NCBI GenBank assembly: GCA_022865315.1
Contig: JALHSR010000127.1
Span: 1-44,836, forward strand
DNA: 44,836 nucleotides
Direction: 5' to 3'
DNA from: Methanotrichaceae archaeon
GTDB lineage: Archaea; Halobacteriota; Methanosarcinia; Methanotrichales; Methanotrichaceae
The notes under the pieces were generated by a model. The model searched no databases, was not told where the DNA came from, and was given only the letters and a program-made list of their open reading frames with translations. The position numbers were made by a program, and so were the translations under genes. This document shows positions 14,868 through 22,521 of the stretch, in pieces (the first letter of the stretch is position 1; every line of letters starts with the position of its first letter).

Positions 14868-16384
14868 TATAGACTCCCTCCGACTCCCAAATTAGCAAGA
14901 ATCTGGTTCATCAAAGGCGTAGATAAGTCACTAAGCCAAACGAAGCCGAGAACGATACAAAGAGAAGCCAAGAACAGCATAGGACCTAGCATGCTGAAGG
15001 GTAGTCCATCCCCTCTTCTTTCGACCTCTCGTTTCGTTGCCTCCTCATGCTTCACAAAATATATCTTGTCGATAACCCTCCAGAAATAAATCAGGTTAAG
15101 AAGGCCGCTCAAAAGCAACACTACAACAAACTGATATTGAGCGGCATCCAAAGAAGCTAGAATTAGGAACAGCTTGGACGCGAAGCCGGCGGTGGGCGGA
15201 ATTCCGATCAGCGAAGCTGCAGCAATTGTAAATGCAGCACTCGAAAACGGCATCCTTTTTCCCAAGCCCTCACAATCCTTTATTTGCCTAAGACCCTCCT
15301 TCTGATAAAAGGCTCCAGCAGACATAAACAGGCATCCTTTTCCTACAGCATGATTCAATATATGTGCAACGAGACCCACAACACCCCAGTAAGAAAAAGC
15401 AGAAAGTCCTAATCCCAGAAGCAGATAGCCCATTTGCGAGATTGAAGAATAGGCTAGCATCCTCTTCAGGTTACTCTGTTTTATTGCCCAGATTGAACCA
15501 GCTAGTATTGCTATTGCAGCGAGCCAACATAATAATATATCAAATCGGATATATTGCCAGATGAAATTTAGCGTAAAGACCGAGAAAAATAACCTGATAA
15601 GTATATAAAACATCACTTTCACATGAACTGAGGCCATCATCGAACTTATCGTAGAAGGAGCCCAGGTATAACAATCGGGCTGCCAAAGGTGGAGCGGGAA
15701 TATGTATGCCTTTATCATCACTCCAACAACTATCATGGCAAAGCCCATCTGAACCACTTTATCGGTATACAAGAGGGGTAGCAAAAGCCTCATGTCCGCC
15801 ATATTGAGCGTACCGGTGGCAGCATAGAGCCAACAAACGCCGAAGATGTAAAGGCAGGCGCCAATCGAGCCCATTATTACATAATTATAAGCTGGCCTCA
15901 ATGCCCTTCCACCGGCAACAGCTATTAATGCGTATGCGGTTAAGGATGCTATCTCTAGCCAGATGAACATATTGAATAAGTCACCTGTGACAGTTATGCC
16001 ATACAATCCGGCTGCCATTAGCTGAACCAGAACATAGAACGTTACATGCTTCCGTTCCTCAATCTCATGTTTTACATTGCTTCTTGAATAGATTAAACCT
16101 AATATGATAATTGATATGACTATAATCAATAGGTAAGCATTCATGGCATCTACAACATACTCTATCCCCCAGGGCGGTCTCCAACCACCTAGCCAATAGC
16201 GAATGGGTCCTACTGTAAGTACATAATCCAATATGAATAAGGACAAGATAAAAAAGAAGGAATTCATTATCAAAGCGATGTAATAGGGGAGCCTCCTGTC
16301 CAAGAATCCCACTAGCAGCATAGTGTAGGCGGTGAACATGGACAACCCGACTATGAGAACAGGGAAATGTTCAACCAGTTGCAT
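14867..16384 (-). CDS. mrpD: First antiporter subunit, MrpD-like
   Basis: Membrane ion-translocating subunit, 505 residues. Helix 5 glutamate Glu143 (FIWLEIASLTAYAL), helix 7 lysine Lys225 (GVMIKAYIFPLHLWQPDCY), helix 8 HVKVMFYILIR with Lys256, and YSSISQMGYLLLG are intact. It follows mrpC by 3 bp and overlaps the next gene by one base, so the operon order is C-D-D'. Ribosome-binding site GGGGTGA. Two adjacent D-type subunits are found in Mrp/Mbh-type operons that carry extra pumping modules. Confidence 0.92.
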   Translation of the reverse strand: MQLVEHFPVLIVGLSMFTAYTMLLVGFLDRRLPYYIALIMNSFFFILSLFILDYVLTVGPIRYWLGGWRPPWGIEYVVDAMNAYLLIIVISIIILGLIYSRSNVKHEIEERKHVTFYVLVQLMAAGLYGITVTGDLFNMFIWLEIASLTAYALIAVAGGRALRPAYNYVIMGSIGACLYIFGVCWLYAATGTLNMADMRLLLPLLYTDKVVQMGFAMIVVGVMIKAYIFPLHLWQPDCYTWAPSTISSMMASVHVKVMFYILIRLFFSVFTLNFIWQYIRFDILLCWLAAIAILAGSIWAIKQSNLKRMLAYSSISQMGYLLLGLGLSAFSYWGVVGLVAHILNHAVGKGCLFMSAGAFYQKEGLRQIKDCEGLGKRMPFSSAAFTIAAASLIGIPPTAGFASKLFLILASLDAAQYQFVVVLLLSGLLNLIYFWRVIDKIYFVKHEEATKREVERRGDGLPFSMLGPMLFLASLCIVLGFVWLSDLSTPLMNQILANLGVGGSL

Positions 16385-16387
16385 CTT

Positions 16388-16822
16388 TTAATTCACCCCT
16401 TCTCTTTCAAATTGCAGCTCCTTCTCTATAAGCTCGCCCTCTTCTATCGTTCCATATTTCTGATATATTCTAATGACAATGGCTAGGGCGACAGCCGTTG
16501 TTGCTGCACTGACCACGATCCCCGTTAGCATGAGAACGTGAGGAAGAGGATTCATATAGATGTATCCTTTTTCCGCTGCTTCTTTCCATAATATAGGATG
16601 AGCTCCTGTTCTCAAACCCCAGGTCCTCAAGATATCTCCCCGCCCTACATCACCGAGAGACACGACCCATAGGAAAAATGCGGTTTGAAAAATGCTTAGC
16701 CCGATAAGTTTTTTTAGCAAATTCTCTTTCACAACCACAGCGGTTAATCCAATGATGACGATGATCATAGCGATCCAGAAGTTATATTTCTCAACGATGT
16801 GCAGAGTTATCCATTCAATCAT
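16388..16822 (-). CDS. mrpC: Antiporter subunit MrpC (NuoK-like)
   Basis: Small three-helix membrane subunit, homologue of NuoK, which links the antiporter modules. Recognised by KKLIGLSIFQTAFFLWVVSLGD and PLPHVLMLTGIVVSAATTAV, both standard MrpC/MbhG features; 144 residues is normal. A longer loop between helices (GRGDILRTWGLRTGAHPILW and what follows) is slightly larger than in bacterial MrpC. The 4-bp overlap with the MrpB-like gene upstream indicates coupling. Confidence 0.92.
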   Translation of the reverse strand: MIEWITLHIVEKYNFWIAMIIVIIGLTAVVVKENLLKKLIGLSIFQTAFFLWVVSLGDVGRGDILRTWGLRTGAHPILWKEAAEKGYIYMNPLPHVLMLTGIVVSAATTAVALAIVIRIYQKYGTIEEGELIEKELQFEREGVN

Positions 16823-17307
16823 CCTTCACCACCCTCCTCCATCTCGTCCTCCTCTTTCCACGCCAGATCAAAATATTGCGATACGAACGAGGCCATCACT
16901 GTCAATCCTATGCCTACCGACACCATATAACTTACAAGAAACGACCTCGCCCCTGCTGTGCCAACATAATCTGCAACGGGCCAAAATGCAGACATATTTA
17001 GCCACTGCGCAGCACCGAAGGTAAAGAGAACTGCTAACCAACCAGCACCATTATAGAGAAACAATCCAAAGCTACTGAAAAAGGTATTTGTGGACTCGGG
17101 CATCTTCTCTCTGCCTGTTTTTGTGCCGAAAACCGTAATATAAAGGATGAAAGCAGTGGCAAGTATTGTTCCACCCTGGAATCCGCCTCCCGTCCCGCCA
17201 GTTCCTATCATCACGTAAAGACCAAATAACAGGGTCAGGGGAAACATAAGTTTTGCCGTCACATCTATTATGACGTCCCTTTTATAGACTCGCCTTTCCG
17301 GAGTCAT
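16819..17307 (-). CDS. mrpB: Antiporter subunit MrpB (MnhB domain)
   Basis: Four-helix membrane subunit. Family features: KLMFPLTLLFGLYVMIGTGG, then GTGGGFQGGTILATAFILY, the MnhB signature GGGFQGG. 162 residues, ribosome-binding site GAGGAAA. Overlaps both neighbours by 4 bp. In the Mrp complex it interacts with the MrpA C-terminal part, which here is encoded by the two genes just upstream. Confidence 0.92.
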   Translation of the reverse strand: MTPERRVYKRDVIIDVTAKLMFPLTLLFGLYVMIGTGGTGGGFQGGTILATAFILYITVFGTKTGREKMPESTNTFFSSFGLFLYNGAGWLAVLFTFGAAQWLNMSAFWPVADYVGTAGARSFLVSYMVSVGIGLTVMASFVSQYFDLAWKEEDEMEEGGEG

Positions 17308-17906
17308 AGTTTTCCTCGCCGCCTCAGAAGCAAAATAACACCAATAGCACCGGTGAGAATGACAGTTTCCTCACCCATTGTGTCGTAACCTCTGTAATCC
17401 GCAAGTCCTGATGTAACAGCATTTCCCATACCGGTCTCCTCTTCGGTCAGCTCCATAACCCTGACCGGCCAGTTATATCTGTAGACGCTCAGATTTCCAT
17501 CTACTTCAGCAATAAAATAATATTTTATAGGCTCGTGATAAAATAGCTCGCCTTCTTTGATGAGAACATTCCATCCATCTTCCGAGTAGAGCCATGGACC
17601 CTCTAGCGTTCCTTTCTCAACCCACTCGATCTCATAGTTCCCCTCATCTAAGGGCGGATAATTCTCCTTCTTGTTAAAACCCAACTCTTCTATTTTATTT
17701 TTTATTTCTATGGGCAGAATGGATTCGTTTAACTCCTTGGCATATCCACGATCTTCAATGCTAAACAGCTTGATATGCTTATTTGCGGGAGAGTTCTCAT
17801 CTCCATAAGCAGGCAGATCCTCAATTGTGTATATAGCTAACCCAATCAAGAGAAGCGCGGTGATTATCCCGAAAATTGTCAGAGTTTTCATTTCTGGGAG
17901 TTTCAT
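17304..17906 (-). CDS. MbhE-like antiporter subunit with an inserted soluble domain
   Basis: Corresponds to the MbhE part of MrpA. The N-terminus has a membrane helix and LPAYGDENSPANKHI; the C-terminus has NAVTSGLADYRGYDTMGEETVIL, a helix and RRRGKL. These two pieces are normally almost adjacent, giving about 95-100 residues. Here about 110 residues are inserted, hydrophilic and acidic (for example YPPLDEGNYEIEWVEKGTLE, then YHEPIKYYFIAEVDGN), probably folded outside the membrane. ATG 17906 is preferred because GTGGGAG precedes it; an upstream GTG at 17918 lies in the ribosome-binding site. Overlaps its neighbours by 4 bp on both sides. Confidence 0.85.
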   Translation of the reverse strand: MKLPEMKTLTIFGIITALLLIGLAIYTIEDLPAYGDENSPANKHIKLFSIEDRGYAKELNESILPIEIKNKIEELGFNKKENYPPLDEGNYEIEWVEKGTLEGPWLYSEDGWNVLIKEGELFYHEPIKYYFIAEVDGNLSVYRYNWPVRVMELTEEETGMGNAVTSGLADYRGYDTMGEETVILTGAIGVILLLRRRGKL

Positions 17907-18148
17907 TCTTTCTCCCACCTAGGAACTCTCGATAAACAGGCCATAAACAAAGCTGTAGAGGCCCCTGCACCGACCGCAGCCTCTGTAAATGCCACGTCGG
18001 TTGCGCCAAGCTGTAACCACACATTAGCCATAATAAAGCTATAAGCACCAGCTAGGACGATTGCAGCTAAAAGGTCTCTCACTAATAATGCCGCCGTCCC
18101 AACAATCAGAAGAAATAACAAAAGCAATAAATCGATAGGAAGTATCAT
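17903..18148 (-). CDS. MbhD/DUF4040 subunit (MrpA C-terminal piece)
   Basis: 81-residue, three-helix membrane protein matching DUF4040. The signature is DLLAAIVLAGAYSFIMANVWL, then GATDVAFTEAAVGAGASTAL, in which the conserved acidic residues of the NuoJ-like helix are kept. In bacterial Mrp this is fused to the C-terminus of MrpA; here it is a separate gene, as in Mbh-type archaeal operons. Overlaps the MbhE-like gene by 4 bp. Confidence 0.9.
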   Translation of the reverse strand: MILPIDLLLLLFLLIVGTAALLVRDLLAAIVLAGAYSFIMANVWLQLGATDVAFTEAAVGAGASTALFMACLSRVPRWEKE

Positions 18149-18164
18149 CTCTTACCCTCCTTTT

Positions 18165-18689
18165 TTATTCCTCCAGGAAAACATAGCCAACGTACTTTTG
18201 CATGGTCTGATCTACTTCTAGAGAATCTGCAGGTTCCTTGGCTATCGCATGCACCATATACCTTCCTCGCTCAGGCTCTACGTTTATCGTTATTGTTCCT
18301 GGAGTCAGAGTTATTGAGTTTGCGAATGTAACAAGCGCAAAGTCACTTCTTAGGGTCGTATCAAATTCTATTATTCGTGGATCTACAGGCAGGGTGCCCA
18401 CAACACGATATGCCACATCTATGGTTGCCAAAACTATCTGATATAGCTCCCAAATAATGTAACCGAGGAACCTTCGTAGTTTCAATAGCACCTTCTCACT
18501 GCGACTTGGGACAAACATCTCGTAAGTGAGACAAGTAACGATTAATGATGCTAATACTCCTTTTGATAATAACATTGTCAAATCGAAGGGCTCAATAAGG
18601 TAAATGGTCCACCAAGATAGAAGCAGCCAGAATATGAACATGATACAAAAGGTCAAGACAAACCTAAATGTCCTGCTCTCTCTACTCAT
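18165..18689 (-). CDS. mrpE: Antiporter subunit MrpE
   Basis: 174 residues with two N-terminal membrane helices and a C-terminal cytoplasmic domain. The MnhE family is recognised by IDVAYRVVGTLPVDPRIIEF, then FANSITLTPGTITINV and HAIAKEP. ATG 18689 follows GGAGGTGA; an upstream GTG (18698) lies inside that ribosome-binding site and is rejected. MrpE is needed for assembly or activity in known Mrp complexes. It lies 15 bp after mrpG. Confidence 0.92.
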   Translation of the reverse strand: MSRESRTFRFVLTFCIMFIFWLLLSWWTIYLIEPFDLTMLLSKGVLASLIVTCLTYEMFVPSRSEKVLLKLRRFLGYIIWELYQIVLATIDVAYRVVGTLPVDPRIIEFDTTLRSDFALVTFANSITLTPGTITINVEPERGRYMVHAIAKEPADSLEVDQTMQKYVGYVFLEE

Positions 18690-18704
18690 ATCTGTCACCT
18701 CCTA

Positions 18705-19019
18705 TTAATTCCTTTGATCTCCCTTCTTCCAGGGCTTGATGCCAGTAACATATCCTGCTTTCATTAAAGCGTGAGTTCCAGCGGGACCTGCTAGCAAATA
18801 AAAAGCACTTACGAGTAACAGTTTTATAGTTATATAGGACCATCCTTCATAGATCATACAACCGAATATAATGAGAACCTGCCCCATAGTATCGCATTTA
18901 CCGGTTGCATGCAACCTTGTATAAAAGTCGGGAAACTTATACAATCCTGCTGTCCCGGCTATCATAAAAAATGCTCCACCCGCAAGAAATATTGTTGATA
19001 AAATTTCTATGGGGAGCAT
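18705..19019 (-). CDS. mrpG: Antiporter subunit MrpG
   Basis: 104 residues, three helices. MnhG signature: GTAGLYKFPDFYTRLHATGK with CDTMGQVLIIFGCM, and LLAGPAGTHALMKAGYVTG. Ribosome-binding site GAGGAG. Overlaps mrpF by 13 bp. Normal length. Confidence 0.93.
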   Translation of the reverse strand: MLPIEILSTIFLAGGAFFMIAGTAGLYKFPDFYTRLHATGKCDTMGQVLIIFGCMIYEGWSYITIKLLLVSAFYLLAGPAGTHALMKAGYVTGIKPWKKGDQRN

Positions 19020-19276
19020 AGTTCTCCTCTCTCTGCATACTTGGCAATAATTATGGTACCTATAAAACTAATTGCTGCATACATAATAGCAATGTCCAAA
19101 AATTGCGGTCTTTCAAATATAAAACCCACAACGACTAATAGAACGATCGCTTTCGTTCCTATCACATTTGCTGCCACAATGCGATTGAAAGTCCCTGGCC
19201 CAATCATCGCCCTGTATGAACATGCCAATATAGTACAGCCAATTAGTATACCGGTTACTAGAAAAGGTATTATCAT
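19007..19276 (-). CDS. mrpF: Antiporter subunit MrpF, first gene of the operon
   Basis: 89 residues, three helices. MrpF features: GPGTFNRIVAANVIGTKAIV, and PQFLDIAIMYAAISFIGTII with the conserved D-x-A. It opens a twelve-gene operon, F-G-E-MbhD-MbhE-B-C-D-D'-small-107aa-third antiporter subunit, all on the minus strand with overlaps or gaps under 80 bp. The order and the split MrpA resemble the membrane arm of Thermococcus Mbh, but no hydrogenase or ferredoxin-oxidoreductase subunits follow. The complex is most simply a multisubunit Na+/H+ antiporter. Confidence 0.92.
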   Translation of the reverse strand: MIIPFLVTGILIGCTILACSYRAMIGPGTFNRIVAANVIGTKAIVLLVVVGFIFERPQFLDIAIMYAAISFIGTIIIAKYAERGELCSP

Positions 19277-19532
19277 GATAACACTACCTCTAATTACCTC
19301 TACCCTTTGGCCCGATCCCTCCTACATTTTTGGGCAAGCGGCGAAATGATGTGGGTAGGATAAATAGTTTTCGTTTACTGTGGAGATCAATCATTTACAT
19401 TAGTATTATTCTTAATAGTCTACTTAAAAATTTTTTATAAGAAACTAAATTCTATCTGAGTAAGGATTAATTCTTGAGTCTTTGAAGAATCAGGCTTATA
19501 GATATCATTTGAATTTTTCCCCCATTTAGGAT
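19277..19532 (-). promoter_or_regulatory. Likely promoter region of the Mrp operon
   Basis: 256-bp gene-free stretch between raSEA and mrpF. On the minus strand TTATAAAAAATT (19430-19441) is a good archaeal TATA box about 155 bp upstream of mrpF, so the leader would be about 130 nt. The T-rich run on the same strand could also help end the raSEA transcript. No other structure seen. Confidence 0.4.
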
Positions 19533-20513
19533 TTATAAGATTCTTGGAAAGAATTCAGCAAGCTGTACCCCAAAAACTTGTTTTTCAAGCTCCAGGATCT
19601 TTTTCCACCCAGCCATGCAATGGCAACTCAAGTTCTCGAATATCGCCGCATTCTGCGTCAATGAATGCTTTCTTATTGCCTCGGCCACTGCTGCATCACA
19701 TTGCCCACAGTTATGCGGCCCTCTTTTTGCGCCCGCCCCTACTGGATCGCATATAATCGGTCCTTCTATGCTCTTTAAGACCTCAACGGCTGACCAAAGC
19801 CAAGGAGGTCGATAACCGCCACGCTCCCAGATGCGTTCCAACAGAGTGCCCCGCTGCACATTGCATAAGTTAAGAGATAAGATATCCGCATAAGGCCTGG
19901 CTCTTTGAGCCGAACAGATGGCATCAGTAATCGCCTGACCTTCAGTAAGTAGGGGAGGCTTCAGAAGCAAATATGCCTTAACTCGACCACCTCTTTCATG
20001 GATAAGCTTGGAAGCATGGATAAAATCCTGGAAGGAAAATCCCTTTTTAATGAGCTCATCTCTGATCAAATCGTTTGAAGTCTCCAAGCCAATAGAGAAC
20101 TCTGTCTCAATAAAAGAGAGGATTCTCTGAACGCATTCCGACTCAACATATTCCGGCCGGGTCTCGATCACCAATCGTTTGACCCCCAGATCACCTAGCG
20201 TTTCGAGTATCTCATCGCTGACCTCATTGGGCACTTCTCGAGGATCTAGGAAACTCCCGGAAGTATAAATCTTTACTAACTCTTCTCCTGAGAACCTTTG
20301 CATTGCATTACTAAATTGATTAAGAAGTTCATTGTCTGTGACCGCAACGCCTTCCTTGGCGTAACCACACATCGTGCAACATTTCCATCTGCAGCCTTCA
20401 GTACGAAGGATAATTGTTAATGAGGGCACAATCCTTTCATTCAGAAGATCTTTAGATTTCCAGACAGCAACGGGCTTATTACGATCAAGGATTGTCTTGG
20501 ATTTCTTTTGCAT
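19533..20513 (-). CDS. raSEA: Archaeosine synthesis radical SAM enzyme RaSEA
   Basis: With ArcS it converts preQ0-lysine at position 15 of tRNA to archaeosine. Radical SAM cysteines are in LRTEGCRWKCCTMCGYA (Cys41, 45, 46, 49; the cluster probably uses 41, 46 and 49). Further family features: VKIYTSGSFLDPREVP, LVIETRPEYV, SIGLETSNDLIRDELIKKG, LLLKPPLLTEGQAI and a C-terminal CDPVGAGAKRGPHNCGQCD, typical of this family (TIGR01210). 326 residues. It ends 4 bp upstream of its neighbour's position in the operon: the thioredoxin-reductase-like gene precedes it with a 4-bp gap, so both are probably co-transcribed. Confidence 0.9.
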   Translation of the reverse strand: MQKKSKTILDRNKPVAVWKSKDLLNERIVPSLTIILRTEGCRWKCCTMCGYAKEGVAVTDNELLNQFSNAMQRFSGEELVKIYTSGSFLDPREVPNEVSDEILETLGDLGVKRLVIETRPEYVESECVQRILSFIETEFSIGLETSNDLIRDELIKKGFSFQDFIHASKLIHERGGRVKAYLLLKPPLLTEGQAITDAICSAQRARPYADILSLNLCNVQRGTLLERIWERGGYRPPWLWSAVEVLKSIEGPIICDPVGAGAKRGPHNCGQCDAAVAEAIRKHSLTQNAAIFENLSCHCMAGWKKILELEKQVFGVQLAEFFPRIL

Positions 20514-20517
20514 GAAC

Positions 20518-21417
20518 CTAACCTAGATACTGAAGGGCGCTAATGGCAGCTGATGCCCCAGAGCCGACTGCCGTTGTAACCTGCATTCTTCCTCCCGTTA
20601 CATCTCCAGCGGCAAAAACTCCATGCATGCTCGTCTCCTGGTTCATCCGATTTACCTTGACGAAACCGCCAGTCGTCATATCTAGGTCTAATTGTTGAGC
20701 TAAGTCAGTATTGGGTTTCATGCCCATCTCAACAAACACACCATCCACTTTTAACGATCTTGGTGTATTACCAACTTCAAATTCGATACCTTTGACCGAC
20801 TCATCTCCCATGATCTGTTTAACTTGCGCTCCAAAAGTGGCACCGAAGTTGGACAGATTCTTGATGTGGTCTAGATAAATAGACTCCGCTACGAGCTTTT
20901 CTCGTGGCGAGATCAGATGAATTTTGCTGCAAATATTAGCCAAGTAGAGCACTGCCCTTGCTGCCCCATTACCATAGCCTACAATTGCAACATTCTTGTT
21001 TTTGAAAAGTGCACCATCGCACTGAACACAATAGGAGACGCCTTTAGTGATGAACTCTTTCTCGCCAGGAACATCCAAAGTGCGATGGGTGGAGCCGGTG
21101 GCCAATATCAAAGCTTTGCATTCATAATGCCAGTTTTTTGTTTTCAGCTTAAACAAATCACCTAAATGAACGACTTTCTGAACGATATCCATCTGGTCTT
21201 CGGCACCAAATTTTTGAGCTTGCGCTAGCATCCTCTCCGAGAGCTCTATGCCCTGGATACCATCCGGAAATCCTGGATAGTTCTCATAAAGACCTCCCAT
21301 AGACTGCTGGGAGCCGTAGATATTTCCAAGGATCATTGTTTTTTTCCCACCACGCGCGCAATAAATCCCGGCTGTAAGCCCAGCCGGTCCAGCACCTACA
21401 ATTATGACATCATGCAA
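20518..21417 (-). CDS. trxB: Thioredoxin reductase-like flavoprotein
   Basis: FAD-dependent disulfide reductase, 299 residues. FAD motif VGAGPAGLTAGIYCARGG at the N-terminus, redox pair CVQCDG (bacterial enzymes have CATCDG), second nucleotide loop GYGNGAARAVLYLAN, and C-terminal GVFAAGDVTGGRMQVTTAVG. The HRRxxxR motif that binds the NADPH phosphate is absent; the equivalent segment reads HLISPREKL. The electron donor may therefore be NADH or F420H2, as reported for the deazaflavin-dependent enzyme of Methanocaldococcus; this is inference. Starts at TTG 21417 with GGTGA upstream. Co-directional with raSEA. Confidence 0.88.
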   Translation of the reverse strand: MHDVIIVGAGPAGLTAGIYCARGGKKTMILGNIYGSQQSMGGLYENYPGFPDGIQGIELSERMLAQAQKFGAEDQMDIVQKVVHLGDLFKLKTKNWHYECKALILATGSTHRTLDVPGEKEFITKGVSYCVQCDGALFKNKNVAIVGYGNGAARAVLYLANICSKIHLISPREKLVAESIYLDHIKNLSNFGATFGAQVKQIMGDESVKGIEFEVGNTPRSLKVDGVFVEMGMKPNTDLAQQLDLDMTTGGFVKVNRMNQETSMHGVFAAGDVTGGRMQVTTAVGSGASAAISALQYLG

Positions 21418-21568
21418 TCAAATTCACCATAAAAATAGCCTCAAACTCATCATAGATAAAATGTGTGAATGTGTCGACCATATCATCTCCCTAATTGAAA
21501 ACACCACCATCTACCCGCAATGTTTTTAGTATAGAAGGTATTTGGAAGGAATGCTCTCTCTGGCAAGG

Positions 21569-21640
21569 GCGCCGATAGTGTAGTGGTTATCACTAGGCGT
21601 TGCCAACGCCTCGACTCGGGTTCGAATCCCGATCGGCGCA
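21569..21640 (+). tRNA. tRNA-Gly (GCC)
   Basis: Complete cloverleaf: acceptor GCGCCGA pairs with TCGGCGC, D arm GTG...CAC, anticodon stem AGGCG/CGCCT with loop TTGCCAA (anticodon GCC at 21602-21604), T arm TCGGG-TTCGAAT-CCCGA, discriminator A. CCA is not encoded and no intron is present. Its last bases form one copy of a 15-bp direct repeat whose other copy lies beside the integrase at 28632. Confidence 0.97.
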
Positions 21641-21641
21641 T
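21627..21641 (+). repeat. Putative attachment site, tRNA copy
   Basis: TCCCGATCGGCGCAT, covering the 3' end of tRNA-Gly plus one base, occurs again exactly at 28632-28646. Five bp inside the bounded region (21646-21655) lies TTACCCGTAA, which also occurs inside the other end (28609-28618). This fits an integrase core site with an arm-type site on each side. Confidence 0.65.
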
Positions 21642-21744
21642 TGATTTACCCGTAATTTTTAGAGTTTTTAATCCAGCCGTTATGGATCATCTAGCCTAAA
21701 CAAATCTTTTCTGAGCTGGCTTGACCAAACCTTCCGTCCCAGAA

Positions 21745-21955
21745 AGCTACAAATGATTTAACGGCCCAATACTTTTTGAAAGGAGGGAGGGAGACGGAAA
21801 CCATCACCATCTTGCTCAAATCATTGTTGTGATGAGTTCTGTGAGCATTACCAACCTGATTATGAATCTGGAGTCTGGTTCTACGGGCTAAATGCTACGG
21901 GTGGATGTGTGGATTTTATGTGAGTTCAGTGTTATTTCTCCGAGGGTCCTCATGT
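21745..21955 (+). pseudogene. Degenerate copy A of the Cys-rich ORF/MazG-tail segment
   Basis: Clearly homologous to 23144-23351: the shared text starts AGAAAGCTACAAATGATTTA and continues past the stop codon GATTTTATGTGAGTTC. Copy A has one extra base just after its GGAGGG run, which shifts the frame. Downstream the reading frame is preserved (KPSPSCSNHCCDEFCEHYQP and so on to CVDFM) but two cysteines are lost (YES, FYG). The antisense MazG-like tail is also damaged. The remaining spacer from the tRNA to 21744 and from 21956 to 22075 shows no gene. Confidence 0.6.
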
Positions 21956-22075
21956 AAAGTAGTTTTTGGCTTGCCGGAATAGCTAAATTTATGGTTTAAT
22001 AGAATAGATGAAATGATTCTCTTTCGAACCAAAAGATTAGGCCTATAATGAATTTTAAAGCCTTCGTGAATAAAA

Positions 22076-22291
22076 TCAGATTAATGTTATAATCTGCCTT
22101 GAGATTCCGTTCTTGTCAACTCCTTGCTCTGTTCTCCTTATCCTTCCATCTCGCTCTAGTTCTTCGAGGATAGGGTCGAGATCGGCATATCTGATCCCTA
22201 CACGTCGCCTCAATACGCTCCGAGTAAGTTTGCTCCTGTTGTTTGCCAACTCCCATAAGATCTTGTCTCGTGTGCTCTGGGTGTGTTCCAT
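22076..22291 (-). CDS. Small winged-helix DNA-binding protein
   Basis: 71 residues. The pattern RDKILWELANNRSKLTRSVL, RRRVGIRYADLDPILEEL, ERDGRIRRTEQGVDKNGISR is a typical winged helix: three helices, a basic recognition helix and a beta wing. Small proteins like this act as regulators or excision factors of integrated elements. It starts at ATG 22291, with GGTAGGTCAGGG upstream. It lies between the two copies of the duplicated Cys-rich segment in the tRNA-Gly-bounded region. Target unknown. Confidence 0.65.
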   Translation of the reverse strand: MEHTQSTRDKILWELANNRSKLTRSVLRRRVGIRYADLDPILEELERDGRIRRTEQGVDKNGISRQIITLI

Positions 22292-22521
22292 CCCTGACCT
22301 ACCGACCTACTGTGAAATTACGAACTTACTCGTCATAAGTACCTCCAAAAATAGGGGGGTGAAGAAGATCACACTTTTTGCCCAGAATCATGTAGGGTCT
22401 CGTGCAATCTTCAAATCCTACATGGAGAGCATTAGCTTTGGCATTCATAAATATGCGATCCAGGCAAGGCGAAAGTATTCATTACAGATGTGAACCTACG
22501 TTGTCTTATTTTATCGTGCCG
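22292..22521. other. Short spacer, no supported gene
   Basis: A plus-strand frame at 22359-22493 begins at a GTG inside a GGGGGGTGA run and encodes 44 residues without recognisable features; its ribosome-binding site and start overlap, so I do not call it. Nothing else seen. Confidence 0.3.

Noticed and set aside
22359-22493. 44-codon plus-strand frame
   Set aside because: Start codon lies within its own ribosome-binding site and the product matches nothing I recognise.
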